The notes: a model not told the origin generated them from the letters alone. DNA of 6,646 nt from Candidatus Dormiibacterota bacterium (GCA_003153215.1 PLXL01000199.1:1-6646); one strand, 5' to 3'. Counted from the stretch's first letter, positions 1-6,458 are shown. Translations and numbers: made by a program.

Positions 1-2897
1 ACCCGGTCGGGGTCGGCCGGGGTCACCACCGCCCCGCACTGAGGGAGGGCGGTGAGCGCGGCGAGCCCACCTCCCCCGCAATCGATGGCGTAGAGGTGGA
101 GGTCCGCCGCCGGGGTGGCGGTCGAGGCCGCGGCGAGGGTGCGCAGCAGCGTGGTCCGGCCCGACCTCGGAGCGCCCGCGATGAGGAGGTGGCCCTGGCG
201 CTCGATGTCGTAGGCGGCCACGACCTGGCGCTGCTCTCGGGGGAGGTCGGCGCGACCGAAGGCGAGAAGCAGCGGCGGTGACGCGCCGAGGGCCGCGAGC
301 GGTAGCACCTCCGGGAGGGCGGGTTGCCACGGCGGTGCCGGCGCGACGGCTCCGAGCTGGGATGCGGCGCCACGGATGGCGCCGACCAGTGCGAAGAGAT
401 CGGTGGCGTCGTCGGCCGAGGCGGGTGGCGCGGCGGCCACCGGGAGGGGCCTCCCCAGCTCGGACCATCTGACCTCGCGCACCTCGAGGGGCACCGCGCC
501 GAGGTGCGCTCCCGGACGCGGCCCGCCAACCCGCGCCACCTGGAAGAGCTCGGGCCGGGCGGTGCCCACCCGGAGGTAGGCGCGGCCGGGGTTCTCCACG
601 GAGAGGTCGGCGGCATCGGGCGCCCCGATCACGTCCAGGGAGTCCTGGGTGGTGGCCACCCGAAGGCAGATGCTGAGGTTGACATTGGCCCGCATGTCGC
701 CGGTGACGGCACCGGCCGGACGCTGGGTCGCGAGGATCAGATGGACGCCGAGCGACCGACCCTGAGCGGCGATGTCGACCAGCGCCTTCAGCTGCTCGGG
801 CATGGCGTCGGCCATGGTCTTGAACTCATCGACGACCAGCACCAGCCGGGGGAGCGGGTCGGCACCGCGGCCGCCCCCGATCGCCGCCCAGTAGCGGAGG
901 ATGTCCGACTGGTCGGCAGCGTCCAGGACCGCCTTCCGCCGCTGCAGCTCGGCGCGCAGCGATACCAGCGCGCGCTCCACCGAGGCGGCGTCGAGGTCGG
1001 TGACCATCCCGACGGTGTGGGGGAGGTCGACGCAGCCCCGAAACGCTGCACCCCCCTTGTAGTCGATGAGGACGAAGACCATCTGATCAGGGCGGTTGTG
1101 GGCGGCGAGGGAGGCGACGATGGTCTGGAGCAGCTCGCTCTTGCCCGCCCCAGTGGTCCCGCCCACCAGCATGTGGGGCCCCTGGGCGAGGTCGAGGAGG
1201 AAGGGCCCGTCCGCATCCTTCCCGATCGGGACCACCGTGGTCCGACCGGTGCGCCAGAGCGCCTGGATCGCGGCCGGCGACGGGGGATCGAGGCCCAGCA
1301 GCTCGAGCAGGCGAATCGACGCCGGGAGGCGACCACCGGCCCTGACCGCCCCGGTATCGCGCAGCGGGGCCAGGGCGCGGGCCAGCGTCTCGCACGCCTG
1401 CGGGCTGAGCCGGTCTGGCTGGATGCCGGGAAAGTTTCCCTCGCCGGCGCGGCGCAGGGTGGCCGCCGCGTCTCCGCCCGTGCCCAGGTCGCAGACGGCG
1501 CGGCAGCCCTCGGGGAGCTGCGGAGCGGCGTCGTCGATGCAGATGAAATGGATGCCGTGGGAGGGGCCCTCGTCGATCAGGGGACCGAGGTCGTGGCGCT
1601 GGCGCAGGCCGTAGGAACCGTCCAGCACCACGAGGTGGAGAAGGCGGGGTACCGAGGGCCGCCGATCCCTCCCCTCGGCACGCAGGCCTCCGAGCAGGTC
1701 GCTCAGCTCGCTGACCCGCGCGGCGATCGTCGCCGGGTCGTTGCCCACCCGGACGTGGGGGCCCTCCGCAGCCTCCGGGCGGCAGTGGGGCAGCCAGCGG
1801 ATCCACTCCCAGTCGGGGCCGGCCGCCTCCCCGGTGAGGACGGTGATGGCCAGGTCGCGGGGGCTGTGCGAGGTCGCCGTCGTCGCCACGATCGCCCGGG
1901 CCAGCTCCCGGGCCAGCGGCCGCGGACCGGCGATGCCGAGAGCGCGCCAGGAGCGGAGAGAGAGCGTGACCGGCGCGTCGTGGAGGAGGGGCGCGGCATC
2001 GTCCGGCCCCGGGGGGGCGCCGCTCACCTCGAGCGACGCGGGCACCGCCCCGGTCCCGACCCGGAGGGTGAGGAAGTCGTCGTCCTCGCGGCGGCGCTCC
2101 CAGACCCGGCTCGACGGCATGACCGCGCGGAGCAGGGCGCTGCCGGGATCCGGGTGGATGTCGCGCAGGCTCCGCAGCTCGTCGCGGAGCAGTCCGCCCA
2201 GCTGAGAGCGGGCGGCGTCGAAGCGCTGCCGGTATTCCTCCTGCTGGCGTCGATGGCTGCTTCTGCCCCGGCGCCGGTCGGTGACCAGGGTCCCCACACC
2301 CATCAGCGGGGTGAGCCCGGCGATGGCGAGGAAGGCGACCTGATGGGCGATGAGGGCCATCGCCCCGGCCGCGAGGACCGGCGCCAGCATGGCGAAGAAC
2401 TGCACCGGTGCCCGGTTGGGCGGGCGGGGGTCGCTGGGGAAGCCGACCCGCCCGAACCCCACGGGCACGCGCAGCCGGGGAGGCCGGTAGAAGTCGAGGG
2501 TGCCATCGCCGGCGGGGGTGAGCGCAGCGTCGGCGGGAGGCGCGACCACAACGGTGAGCCGCGTCTGCCCGGCGGTGATCACCGACCCGGGCTCGAGCGG
2601 GCGGCGTCCATTGATCGCCGCACCGGCCACGGTCGTGCCGCCCCGCGACCCGCAGTCCTCGAGCCCCAGCGGGACGCCCTCCCCAACGGTCAGGCGGAAG
2701 TGCGGCTGCGAGAGGCTCTGATCGGTCAGCCGGATCGGGGCCTGGCGGCCGACCTCCGTGGTTCCGGGGAGGAGGGGTGCCCACGCGCCGGTGTCGGGAC
2801 CTCCAACCACCAGCAGGCAGAGCTGGCCGGGGGCGGGTTTGGCGGAGGCACGGGGCAGCCCCGAGGAGACGCCGGGGTCGACCCGAAAGGTGGTCAC
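1..2897 (-). CDS. essC: FHA-domain EssC/EccC-type FtsK/SpoIIIE ATPase of a type VII (WXG100) secretion system, C-terminus beyond the left edge
   Basis: This is the membrane ATPase that drives export of WXG100-family proteins in type VII/ESX systems. The frame is open for 965 codons and runs off the window. Start: GTG at 2897 with GAGGGAG (2913-2907) nine bases upstream. Residues about 45-117 form an FHA domain (GR at 50-51, SLSQPH at 61-66, GSRGGT at 83-88). Two membrane helices lie near 166-184 and 187-205, followed by a basic stretch (DRRRGR). Family landmarks are WERR (266-269), DFLTLRVG (274-281) and WIRWLPH (365-371). Residues about 310-520 resemble the degenerate first ATPase domain and show no Walker A. 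The next domain looks intact: GGTTGAGKS (579-587), IDYKGG (611-616), VLVVDE (686-691), ATQRP (723-727). A further domain begins with GAPRSGRT (908-915), where the Walker A lysine is arginine. FHA plus a helix pair is the Firmicutes EssC/YukB layout, while the motif wording also resembles actinobacterial EccC. The family call is firm; the essC rather than eccC name is a choice. Confidence 0.93.
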   Translation of the reverse strand, partial: MTTFRVDPGVSSGLPRASAKPAPGQLCLLVVGGPDTGAWAPLLPGTTEVGRQAPIRLTDQSLSQPHFRLTVGEGVPLGLEDCGSRGGTTVAGAAINGRRPLEPGSVITAGQTRLTVVVAPPADAALTPAGDGTLDFYRPPRLRVPVGFGRVGFPSDPRPPNRAPVQFFAMLAPVLAAGAMALIAHQVAFLAIAGLTPLMGVGTLVTDRRRGRSSHRRQQEEYRQRFDAARSQLGGLLRDELRSLRDIHPDPGSALLRAVMPSSRVWERRREDDDFLTLRVGTGAVPASLEVSGAPPGPDDAAPLLHDAPVTLSLRSWRALGIAGPRPLARELARAIVATTATSHSPRDLAITVLTGEAAGPDWEWIRWLPHCRPEAAEGPHVRVGNDPATIAARVSELSDLLGGLRAEGRDRRPSVPRLLHLVVLDGSYGLRQRHDLGPLIDEGPSHGIHFICIDDAAPQLPEGCRAVCDLGTGGDAAATLRRAGEGNFPGIQPDRLSPQACETLARALAPLRDTGAVRAGGRLPASIRLLELLGLDPPSPAAIQALWRTGRTTVVPIGKDADGPFLLDLAQGPHMLVGGTTGAGKSELLQTIVASLAAHNRPDQMVFVLIDYKGGAAFRGCVDLPHTVGMVTDLDAASVERALVSLRAELQRRKAVLDAADQSDILRYWAAIGGGRGADPLPRLVLVVDEFKTMADAMPEQLKALVDIAAQGRSLGVHLILATQRPAGAVTGDMRANVNLSICLRVATTQDSLDVIGAPDAADLSVENPGRAYLRVGTARPELFQVARVGGPRPGAHLGAVPLEVREVRWSELGRPLPVAAAPPASADDATDLFALVGAIRGAASQLGAVAPAPPWQPALPEVLPLAALGASPPLLLAFGRADLPREQRQVVAAYDIERQGHLLIAGAPRSGRTTLLRTLAAASTATPAADLHLYAIDCGGGGLAALTALPQCGAVVTPADPDR

Positions 2898-2906
2898 GGT
2901 CCCGCG

Positions 2907-2913
2907 CTCCCTC
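2907..2913 (-). promoter_or_regulatory. Ribosome binding site deciding the GTG start of the EssC-type ATPase
   Basis: GAGGGAG lies nine bases upstream of the GTG at 2897-2895. It supports this start over any in-frame codon further upstream. The nearby ATG at 2920-2918 is in another frame and reaches a stop after two codons. Confidence 0.6.
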
Positions 2914-2922
2914 AGCTCATCC

Positions 2923-2945
2923 GGCGTCCCGGCAGTCCGGGCGCC
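2923..2945 (-). other. GC-rich hairpin between the WXG100 gene and the ATPase gene
   Basis: On the minus strand GGCGCCCGG (2945-2937) pairs with CCGGG and CGCC (2932-2928 and 2926-2923). This gives nine G:C pairs with one bulged A (2927) and an ACTG loop. It begins two bases after the WXG100 stop codon and ends ten bases before the Shine-Dalgarno of the ATPase. No T-run follows, so it is not a classic intrinsic terminator. It could protect the 3' end of a short WXG100 mRNA or attenuate read-through, giving more substrate than ATPase. That role is inferred from structure and position only. Confidence 0.45.
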
Positions 2946-2946
2946 C

Positions 2947-3237
2947 CTACTGCTGCATCGATTGGGTGATCGCCTGCTCGGCCTCGGCGTACGTGGTGGC
3001 GGCGCTCGTCAGGAGCTTCGAGATCCCCTCCAGGGCGGTGTTGAGCTGGGCGGCTCCCTGGTTCCACTCCTGGAAGAGCCCGCCGAACTGGGCGGACGCC
3101 GCCCCCTGCCAGCCGCTCTCGATCAGGCTCTGCACCTGGCCCTGCATGCTCTTCAACCGGCTGTCGATCTCGCCAGCCCCCGACTGCAGGGATCCGGACA
3201 CGGTCATGAGATCGTCGGAAGTGACCTTGATGATCAT
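2947..3237 (-). CDS. WXG100 family (ESAT-6-like) type VII secretion substrate
   Basis: A 96-residue protein of the size typical of EsxA/EsxB-type proteins, which are exported as helical-hairpin dimers and often needed for the activity of the system. The diagnostic W-x-G turn is W43-Q44-G45, in the middle of two predicted amphipathic helices (about 6-40 and 48-92). A Y-x-x-x-E motif at Y83-E87 near the C-terminus matches the YxxxD/E export signal of the family. There is no signal peptide, no membrane segment and no cysteine, as expected. ATG at 3237 is preceded by a G-rich GTGGGG (3250-3245) as a weak ribosome site, with AGAGGG further up. It sits directly upstream of the EssC-type ATPase on the same strand, its probable motor. 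I see only one WXG100 gene in the window, so it may act as a homodimer (as Firmicutes EsxA does) or have a partner elsewhere. The general family assignment is strong; the specific paralogue is unknown. Confidence 0.93.
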   Translation of the reverse strand: MIIKVTSDDLMTVSGSLQSGAGEIDSRLKSMQGQVQSLIESGWQGAASAQFGGLFQEWNQGAAQLNTALEGISKLLTSAATTYAEAEQAITQSMQQ

Positions 3238-3303
3238 CGCTCAGCCCCACGCCCTCTACATTCCCGTCGCGCCGGGCGCATCGTGCCCAACGGGAGAGCC
3301 GAG

Positions 3304-3333
3304 AACGTAGCAAAAGATCGGGGGGTGGTGCAA
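3304..3333 (-). promoter_or_regulatory. Candidate promoter for the WXG100-ATPase operon
   Basis: In the 128-base gap upstream of the WXG100 gene, the minus strand shows TTGCAC (3333-3328), an 18-base spacer and TACGTT (3309-3304). The latter fits the TANNNT form of a sigma-70 -10 element and is preceded by TGC, an extended -10. Transcription would begin near 3297 and leave a leader of about 60 bases. The -35 match is poor (3 of 6), so this rests mainly on the -10 and on the need for a promoter after rnhA ends. Confidence 0.35.
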
Positions 3334-3348
3334 CCACTCCCTTGTGGT
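3325..3348. repeat. Three alternating copies of a 5-base inverted repeat (GTGGT/ACCAC)
   Basis: The plus strand reads GTGGT (3325-3329), GCA, ACCAC (3333-3337), TCCCTT, GTGGT (3344-3348). The middle copy can pair with either neighbour, giving two mutually exclusive short hairpins. The block overlaps the candidate -35 of the WXG100 promoter and lies 18 bases past the end of rnhA. It could be an operator or part of a weak rnhA terminator, since the minus strand has a CTTTT run a few bases later. Five-base arms are short, so chance is possible. Confidence 0.3.
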
Positions 3349-3365
3349 AGTCGAGGCCTGCCGCG

Positions 3366-3833
3366 TCAGCCCCCGGCGCCGGCCGTGAGCTCGTGGACGG
3401 CGCTCACCGCGAGCCGGTCGACCCGCTCGTTGCCCGGGTTGCCGGCGTGGCCGCGCACGTGCTCAAAGGCGACGCGAGCGTCGACCAGCGGGTCGATGCC
3501 GGGGAAGAGGTCCAGGTTGGCGTTGCGCTTCCAGCGCCGGGTCAGCCAGTTGACCGCGCCCAGGCTGTCGGTGCGGACCACGATCCGCCAGCCCGGGTCG
3601 TTCCCGATCCGGCGGCGGACGGCTCGGAGCGCCTCCCGGACCGCCTTGAGCTCCTCGCGGTTGTTGGTGGTGCCCGGCTCCGCCCCCGCCGCCTCCTCCA
3701 CGCGGCCGTCGGGCCACTCCAGACGGTAGGCCCAGGCTCCCGGTCCGGGATTGCCTGAGCAGGCGCCGTCGGTGTAGGCGACGACCGTCCCGGGAGAGGG
3801 CGGCGTCGAGGGGCCCGGGTCCGGACGGCTCAC
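3366..3833 (-). CDS. rnhA: Ribonuclease HI
   Basis: RNase HI cuts the RNA strand of RNA:DNA hybrids, removing R-loops and primers in the cytoplasm. From the chosen start it has 155 residues, the same length as the Escherichia coli enzyme. The active-site set is complete: D22 in YTDGACSGNPGPG, E61 in TTNNREE, D89 in RTDS, H129 in RGHAGNPGNE and D139 in ERVD. The start is uncertain. GTG at 3833 overlaps the stop of the zinc-ribbon gene as GTGA, which suits translational coupling. A GTG at 3863 would add ten residues (beginning with QQLRPRG after the start). Neither has a good Shine-Dalgarno. It is the last gene of the trpD-zinc ribbon-rnhA operon. In mycobacteria the neighbour of the zinc-ribbon gene is an RNase H fused to a phosphatase domain (Rv2228c). 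Here the protein ends after the RNase H domain. Confidence 0.93.
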   Translation of the reverse strand: MSRPDPGPSTPPSPGTVVAYTDGACSGNPGPGAWAYRLEWPDGRVEEAAGAEPGTTNNREELKAVREALRAVRRRIGNDPGWRIVVRTDSLGAVNWLTRRWKRNANLDLFPGIDPLVDARVAFEHVRGHAGNPGNERVDRLAVSAVHELTAGAGG

Positions 3834-4558
3834 CGCACGACCACGCGGTCGCAGTTGCTGCACTGGACGAGGCCGTCACCGGAGCGCGCCTGGATTGCCT
3901 CCCGGATGCCGAGCGGGAGGTGGCAGCCGCCGCAGCTGTCCCTCTCCAGGTGCACCACCGCAGGCCGGCGGTGAGCCGCGACCCGCTCGTAGATGCGGAC
4001 GTCACCGACCTCGGAGGCGGCAGCGACTGCCGCCCGGACCGCGCGCTGGTCGCCGAGCTCGCTCCGGGCGACTGCGAGGCGCTCCCGGCGCGGCGCCTCC
4101 TGGGACCCCCGCTCCGCCTCGCGCTCCGCAACCGCGACCTGCGTGCCGGCCACGACGGTCTCGGCGCTCTCGCTCGCCTCCATGCACTCCAGGAGGCTCG
4201 CCTCGAGGTCATCGAGTCGGGGCTTGAGCGCCCCCAGGTCGCGCTGCATGCCGAGCAGATCCTGTGGATTGCGCACCGAGCCGTCGTAGAGGCGCCGCTC
4301 CAGGCTGCGGGCCCGCTGGCGGACCCCGCTCAGCTCACGCTCGACTCCCCGGCACCGCTCCTCCGCCCCCTGGCGCTCCGCCTCGGCCGCTCTCTCGGCA
4401 TCGCGGCGGCGCTCCAGCTCGGGATCCCCGCTCAGAGCCGCCTCCAAGGCGGCGATCTCGGTCTCCAGCTGGGCGATCTGCTCGTCCGTCTCCTGCAGGC
4501 TGAGCAGGTGCTGCCCGCGGGAGATGGCCCGCTCGCGGGCCTCTCCCCCAGCGGTCAT
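3830..4558 (-). CDS. Coiled-coil protein with C-terminal C4 zinc ribbon (CdsZ / DUF164-like)
   Basis: A 242-residue protein. Residues about 20-90 and 110-185 are rich in E, R, A, L and Q and look like a long antiparallel coiled coil. Between them is YDGSVRNPQDL (91-101), which matches the conserved turn of this family. The C-terminus has CGGC (209-212) and CSNC (233-236), a four-cysteine zinc ribbon. Relatives are chlamydial CT398/CdsZ and mycobacterial Rv2229c; their molecular role is not well defined, with nucleic-acid or protein binding the usual suggestions. The ATG at 4558 overlaps the trpD stop codon as ATGA, with GAGGCGG just upstream inside trpD. The stop overlaps the favoured rnhA start by four bases. 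This points to translational coupling with both neighbours. No membrane segment or signal peptide is visible. Confidence 0.85.
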   Translation of the reverse strand: MTAGGEARERAISRGQHLLSLQETDEQIAQLETEIAALEAALSGDPELERRRDAERAAEAERQGAEERCRGVERELSGVRQRARSLERRLYDGSVRNPQDLLGMQRDLGALKPRLDDLEASLLECMEASESAETVVAGTQVAVAEREAERGSQEAPRRERLAVARSELGDQRAVRAAVAAASEVGDVRIYERVAAHRRPAVVHLERDSCGGCHLPLGIREAIQARSGDGLVQCSNCDRVVVR

Positions 4559-5580
4559 ACCGCCGCCTCGGTGGAGACCCGGACGAGCGTTTCGAGGCGG
4601 AGCTGGGCGGCGCCCGAATCGAGCGCCCGCTCGCCCTCCTCCATCCCCGCCTCGATGCTGGGCACCCGCTCCGCCGCGAAGAGGGCGGCCCCGGCGTTGA
4701 GGATCACGCAGTCACGGACGGGACCGCGCTCGCCACCGAGCACCGAGCGCATCCGCGCCGCGTTGGCCTCGGCGTCCCCGCCGGCGAGCGCCTCCGGAGG
4801 GGCGGCGGCGATCCCCAGGCGGGCGGGGTCGATGTCGATCTCCTCGATCGCGTCCCCGTTGACGACGTAGGCGTGGGAGGGGGCGTGGAGCATCAGCTCG
4901 TCGGTCCCGCCCGGCCCCGAGAAGACGATGGCGCGCCGGAGGCCGAGGCGGCTCATCACTCCCGCCATCTTGCTGGCCAGCCCGTCGGACGGCGTGCCGA
5001 TCAGCTGATGGCGCACTCCGGCGGGGTTGGCCATCGGGCCCATGATGTTGAAGGCGGTGCGGATGCCCAGCTCGCGGCGCACCGGTCCGACGTGGCGCAT
5101 GCCCGGGTGGTAGACGGAGGCCAGCATGAAGCCGATCCCGGCCGCCTCGATGCAGCGGAGGACGCCCTCGGGAGGCAGTGAGATGGCCACCCCGAGGGCC
5201 TCGAGCACGTCGGCGCTGCCGCAGCGCGATGACTGGGCGCGGTTGCCGTGCTTGGCAACGGGGCAACCGGCTCCGGCCACCACCAGGGCCGCCGCGGTCG
5301 AGATGTTGAAGGTGCCGGCGCGGTCACCGCCGGTGCCGCACGTGTCGACCGCCGGATTGCGCAGGACCACCCGGAGCGCATGGTGGCGCATCGACTCCAC
5401 CATCCCGGTCAGCTCCTCGACCGTCTCGCCCTTGACCCGCAGCGCGGCCAGGAAACCCCCCATCTGGGCGGGGGTCGCCACTCCTTCCATGATCTCGTCC
5501 ATCACCGTCCGTGCGGTCGCGGCGTCGAGATCCTTCCCGTCGGCGACGCGGTTGAGGGCGCTCACCAGAGACAAGGTCAT
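4555..5580 (-). CDS. trpD: Anthranilate phosphoribosyltransferase
   Basis: TrpD transfers the phosphoribosyl group of PRPP to anthranilate, giving phosphoribosyl-anthranilate, the second committed step of tryptophan synthesis. The 341-residue length is normal. Hallmarks are intact: the PRPP-binding CGTGGD (81-86), NIST (92-95), KHGNR (110-114), SSRCGSADVLEALG (117-130), NIMGPMANPA (178-187) and the metal-binding GTDE (225-228). The N-terminal helical domain starts at once with SALNRVADGKDLDAATA, so ATG at 5580 is preferred. An in-frame start at 5628 would add 16 unlike residues and overlap the divergent hydrolase gene. No clear Shine-Dalgarno precedes 5580, so the message may be leaderless or nearly so. 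It is the first gene of an overlapping operon with a zinc-ribbon gene and rnhA. No other trp gene is in the window, so it lies apart from trpE/G/C on this side. Confidence 0.96.
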   Translation of the reverse strand: MTLSLVSALNRVADGKDLDAATARTVMDEIMEGVATPAQMGGFLAALRVKGETVEELTGMVESMRHHALRVVLRNPAVDTCGTGGDRAGTFNISTAAALVVAGAGCPVAKHGNRAQSSRCGSADVLEALGVAISLPPEGVLRCIEAAGIGFMLASVYHPGMRHVGPVRRELGIRTAFNIMGPMANPAGVRHQLIGTPSDGLASKMAGVMSRLGLRRAIVFSGPGGTDELMLHAPSHAYVVNGDAIEEIDIDPARLGIAAAPPEALAGGDAEANAARMRSVLGGERGPVRDCVILNAGAALFAAERVPSIEAGMEEGERALDSGAAQLRLETLVRVSTEAAV

Positions 5581-5618
5581 GGCAGGCGCACGGTACCATC
5601 CCAACTGGAGTCGGCACC
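5581..5618. promoter_or_regulatory. 38-base divergent gap between trpD and the hydrolase gene
   Basis: Both genes must be read outward from here. At the palindrome GGTACC (5592-5597) each strand carries a TANNNT-type -10: TACCAT (5594-5599) on the plus strand and TACCGT (5595-5590, preceded by TGG) on the minus strand. The plus one would give a leader of about 13 bases that still holds GGAG. The minus one would start transcription within a few bases of the trpD ATG. No convincing -35 is seen for either, so this is tentative. Confidence 0.25.
5607..5610 (+). promoter_or_regulatory. Ribosome binding site of the hydrolase gene
   Basis: GGAG lies eight bases upstream of the ATG at 5619 and supports that start. 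It is one of the clearer Shine-Dalgarno sites in the window. Confidence 0.5.
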
Positions 5619-6458
5619 ATGACGGCACGCAGCGACGCGCTCTTTGACCCTGAAGTGGTCAGCCCGTGGCGACTCGGCGAAGGCCGCCGGGGCGTGCTCC
5701 TCCTGCACGGCTTCGCGGGGACGCCGCCGGAGCTCCGTCGCCTCGGAGAGGCACTCGCCCGCAGCGGATGGCGGTGCCACGGGCCGCTCCTCGCCGGTCA
5801 TGGGACGACGCCGGAAGAGCTGGACCGGACCCGCTGGCAGGACTGGGCCAGGTCCGCGGAGGTGGCGCTCGCCGAGCTGCGCACCGAGTGCGACGAGGTG
5901 ATGGTCGCCGGCCAGTCCGGCGGCGCCAGCCTGGCCCTCCACCTCGCCGCCAATGACCCCGGGATCACGGCGGTCGCCTGCCTGGCGACCCCCATCTGGC
6001 TCGCCGGCTGGAAGCCCAGGGCCCTGCCCGTCGCCAAGCACGTGCTCCGCTGGGATCGGCCCGAGGACGACGTCGACCTCTACCGCCTCGAGGGGGCACG
6101 AGAGCTCTGGTCCTATCATCGCCGGTCGCTCCGCTCGATCCACGAGTTCACCCGCCTGCTCGCCCAGGTTCGCGATGAGCTGGCTTCGGTCCGCGCCCCG
6201 GTGCTCCTCATCCACGGCGAGCGCGACCGAGTCATCGACCCGGCCAACTCCGCAGAGATCGAGCGCCGGCTCCTGTGCAGCGCGGTGGTGGAGCGGCGGA
6301 CGTTCCCGCGCAGCGGTCACGGCATCTCAGTCGACATCGACCGCGACCAGGTCAACCGGCTCGTTGCGGCCTGGTTTGACAGATTCTCGCGGGTCGGGAC
6401 GGCCGCGGCCGCACCGCCTCAGGCCTCGGGGCCGGCGGTCCCGCCCTCCAGCATCTGA
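5619..6458 (+). CDS. Alpha/beta-hydrolase, Est30-like carboxylesterase / monoacylglycerol lipase type
   Basis: A 279-residue cytoplasmic serine hydrolase with no signal peptide. VLLLHGFAGTP (26-36) is the first strand and oxyanion-hole loop, GHGTTPEEL (60-68) matches the conserved loop of Est30-type carboxylesterases, and the nucleophile elbow is GQSGG with S100. The acid is probably D203 in HGERDRVID and the base H234 in SGHGIS, completing the triad. Only a short cap region lies between about 125 and 190, as in small monoacylglycerol or short-chain ester hydrolases. The natural substrate cannot be read from the sequence. Residues 260-279 are a low-complexity Ala/Pro/Ser tail beyond the fold, and this part overlaps the convergent gene. 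It is transcribed away from trpD and seems to be a single-gene unit. Confidence 0.9.
   Translation: MTARSDALFDPEVVSPWRLGEGRRGVLLLHGFAGTPPELRRLGEALARSGWRCHGPLLAGHGTTPEELDRTRWQDWARSAEVALAELRTECDEVMVAGQSGGASLALHLAANDPGITAVACLATPIWLAGWKPRALPVAKHVLRWDRPEDDVDLYRLEGARELWSYHRRSLRSIHEFTRLLAQVRDELASVRAPVLLIHGERDRVIDPANSAEIERRLLCSAVVERRTFPRSGHGISVDIDRDQVNRLVAAWFDRFSRVGTAAAAPPQASGPAVPPSSI

Noticed and set aside
1087..2784. A 565-codon minus-strand open frame inside the ATPase gene
   Set aside because: It is out of frame with the motif-bearing reading frame, and its product is mostly Pro, Arg, Gly and Ala, typical of a GC shadow.
324..2969. An 881-codon open frame on the plus strand, opposite the ATPase gene
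   Set aside because: It is exactly codon-aligned antisense to the ATPase frame. It stays open because TTA, CTA and TCA codons are rare in this GC-rich gene. Its product is low-complexity G/R/E/P sequence with no motif, whereas the minus strand encodes clear FHA and Walker motifs.
2912..3337. A 141-codon minus-strand frame overlapping the WXG100 gene
   Set aside because: It is in a different frame from the W-x-G protein, starts inside the repeat/promoter region and lacks any motif.
3305..3348. Intrinsic terminator for rnhA
   Set aside because: The hairpins have only five-base arms and the four-T run is separated from them by about ten bases, so the structure is too weak to call as a terminator.
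2758..3729. A 323-codon plus-strand frame spanning the ATPase start, the WXG100 gene and part of rnhA
   Set aside because: It is antisense to three well-supported gene segments and has no recognisable domain.
3920..4870. A 316-codon plus-strand frame opposite the zinc-ribbon gene and the trpD end
   Set aside because: It is antisense to two genes with full motif sets; its Leu/Ala/Arg-rich product is expected from the mirrored coiled-coil codons.
5581..5628. An upstream trpD start at 5628
   Set aside because: It would add 16 residues unlike the family N-terminus and overlap the start of the divergent hydrolase. Starting at 5580 gives the normal length.
5577..6320. A 247-codon minus-strand frame opposite the hydrolase
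   Set aside because: The plus strand encodes a complete catalytic triad and has a good ribosome site. The antisense product shows no family features.
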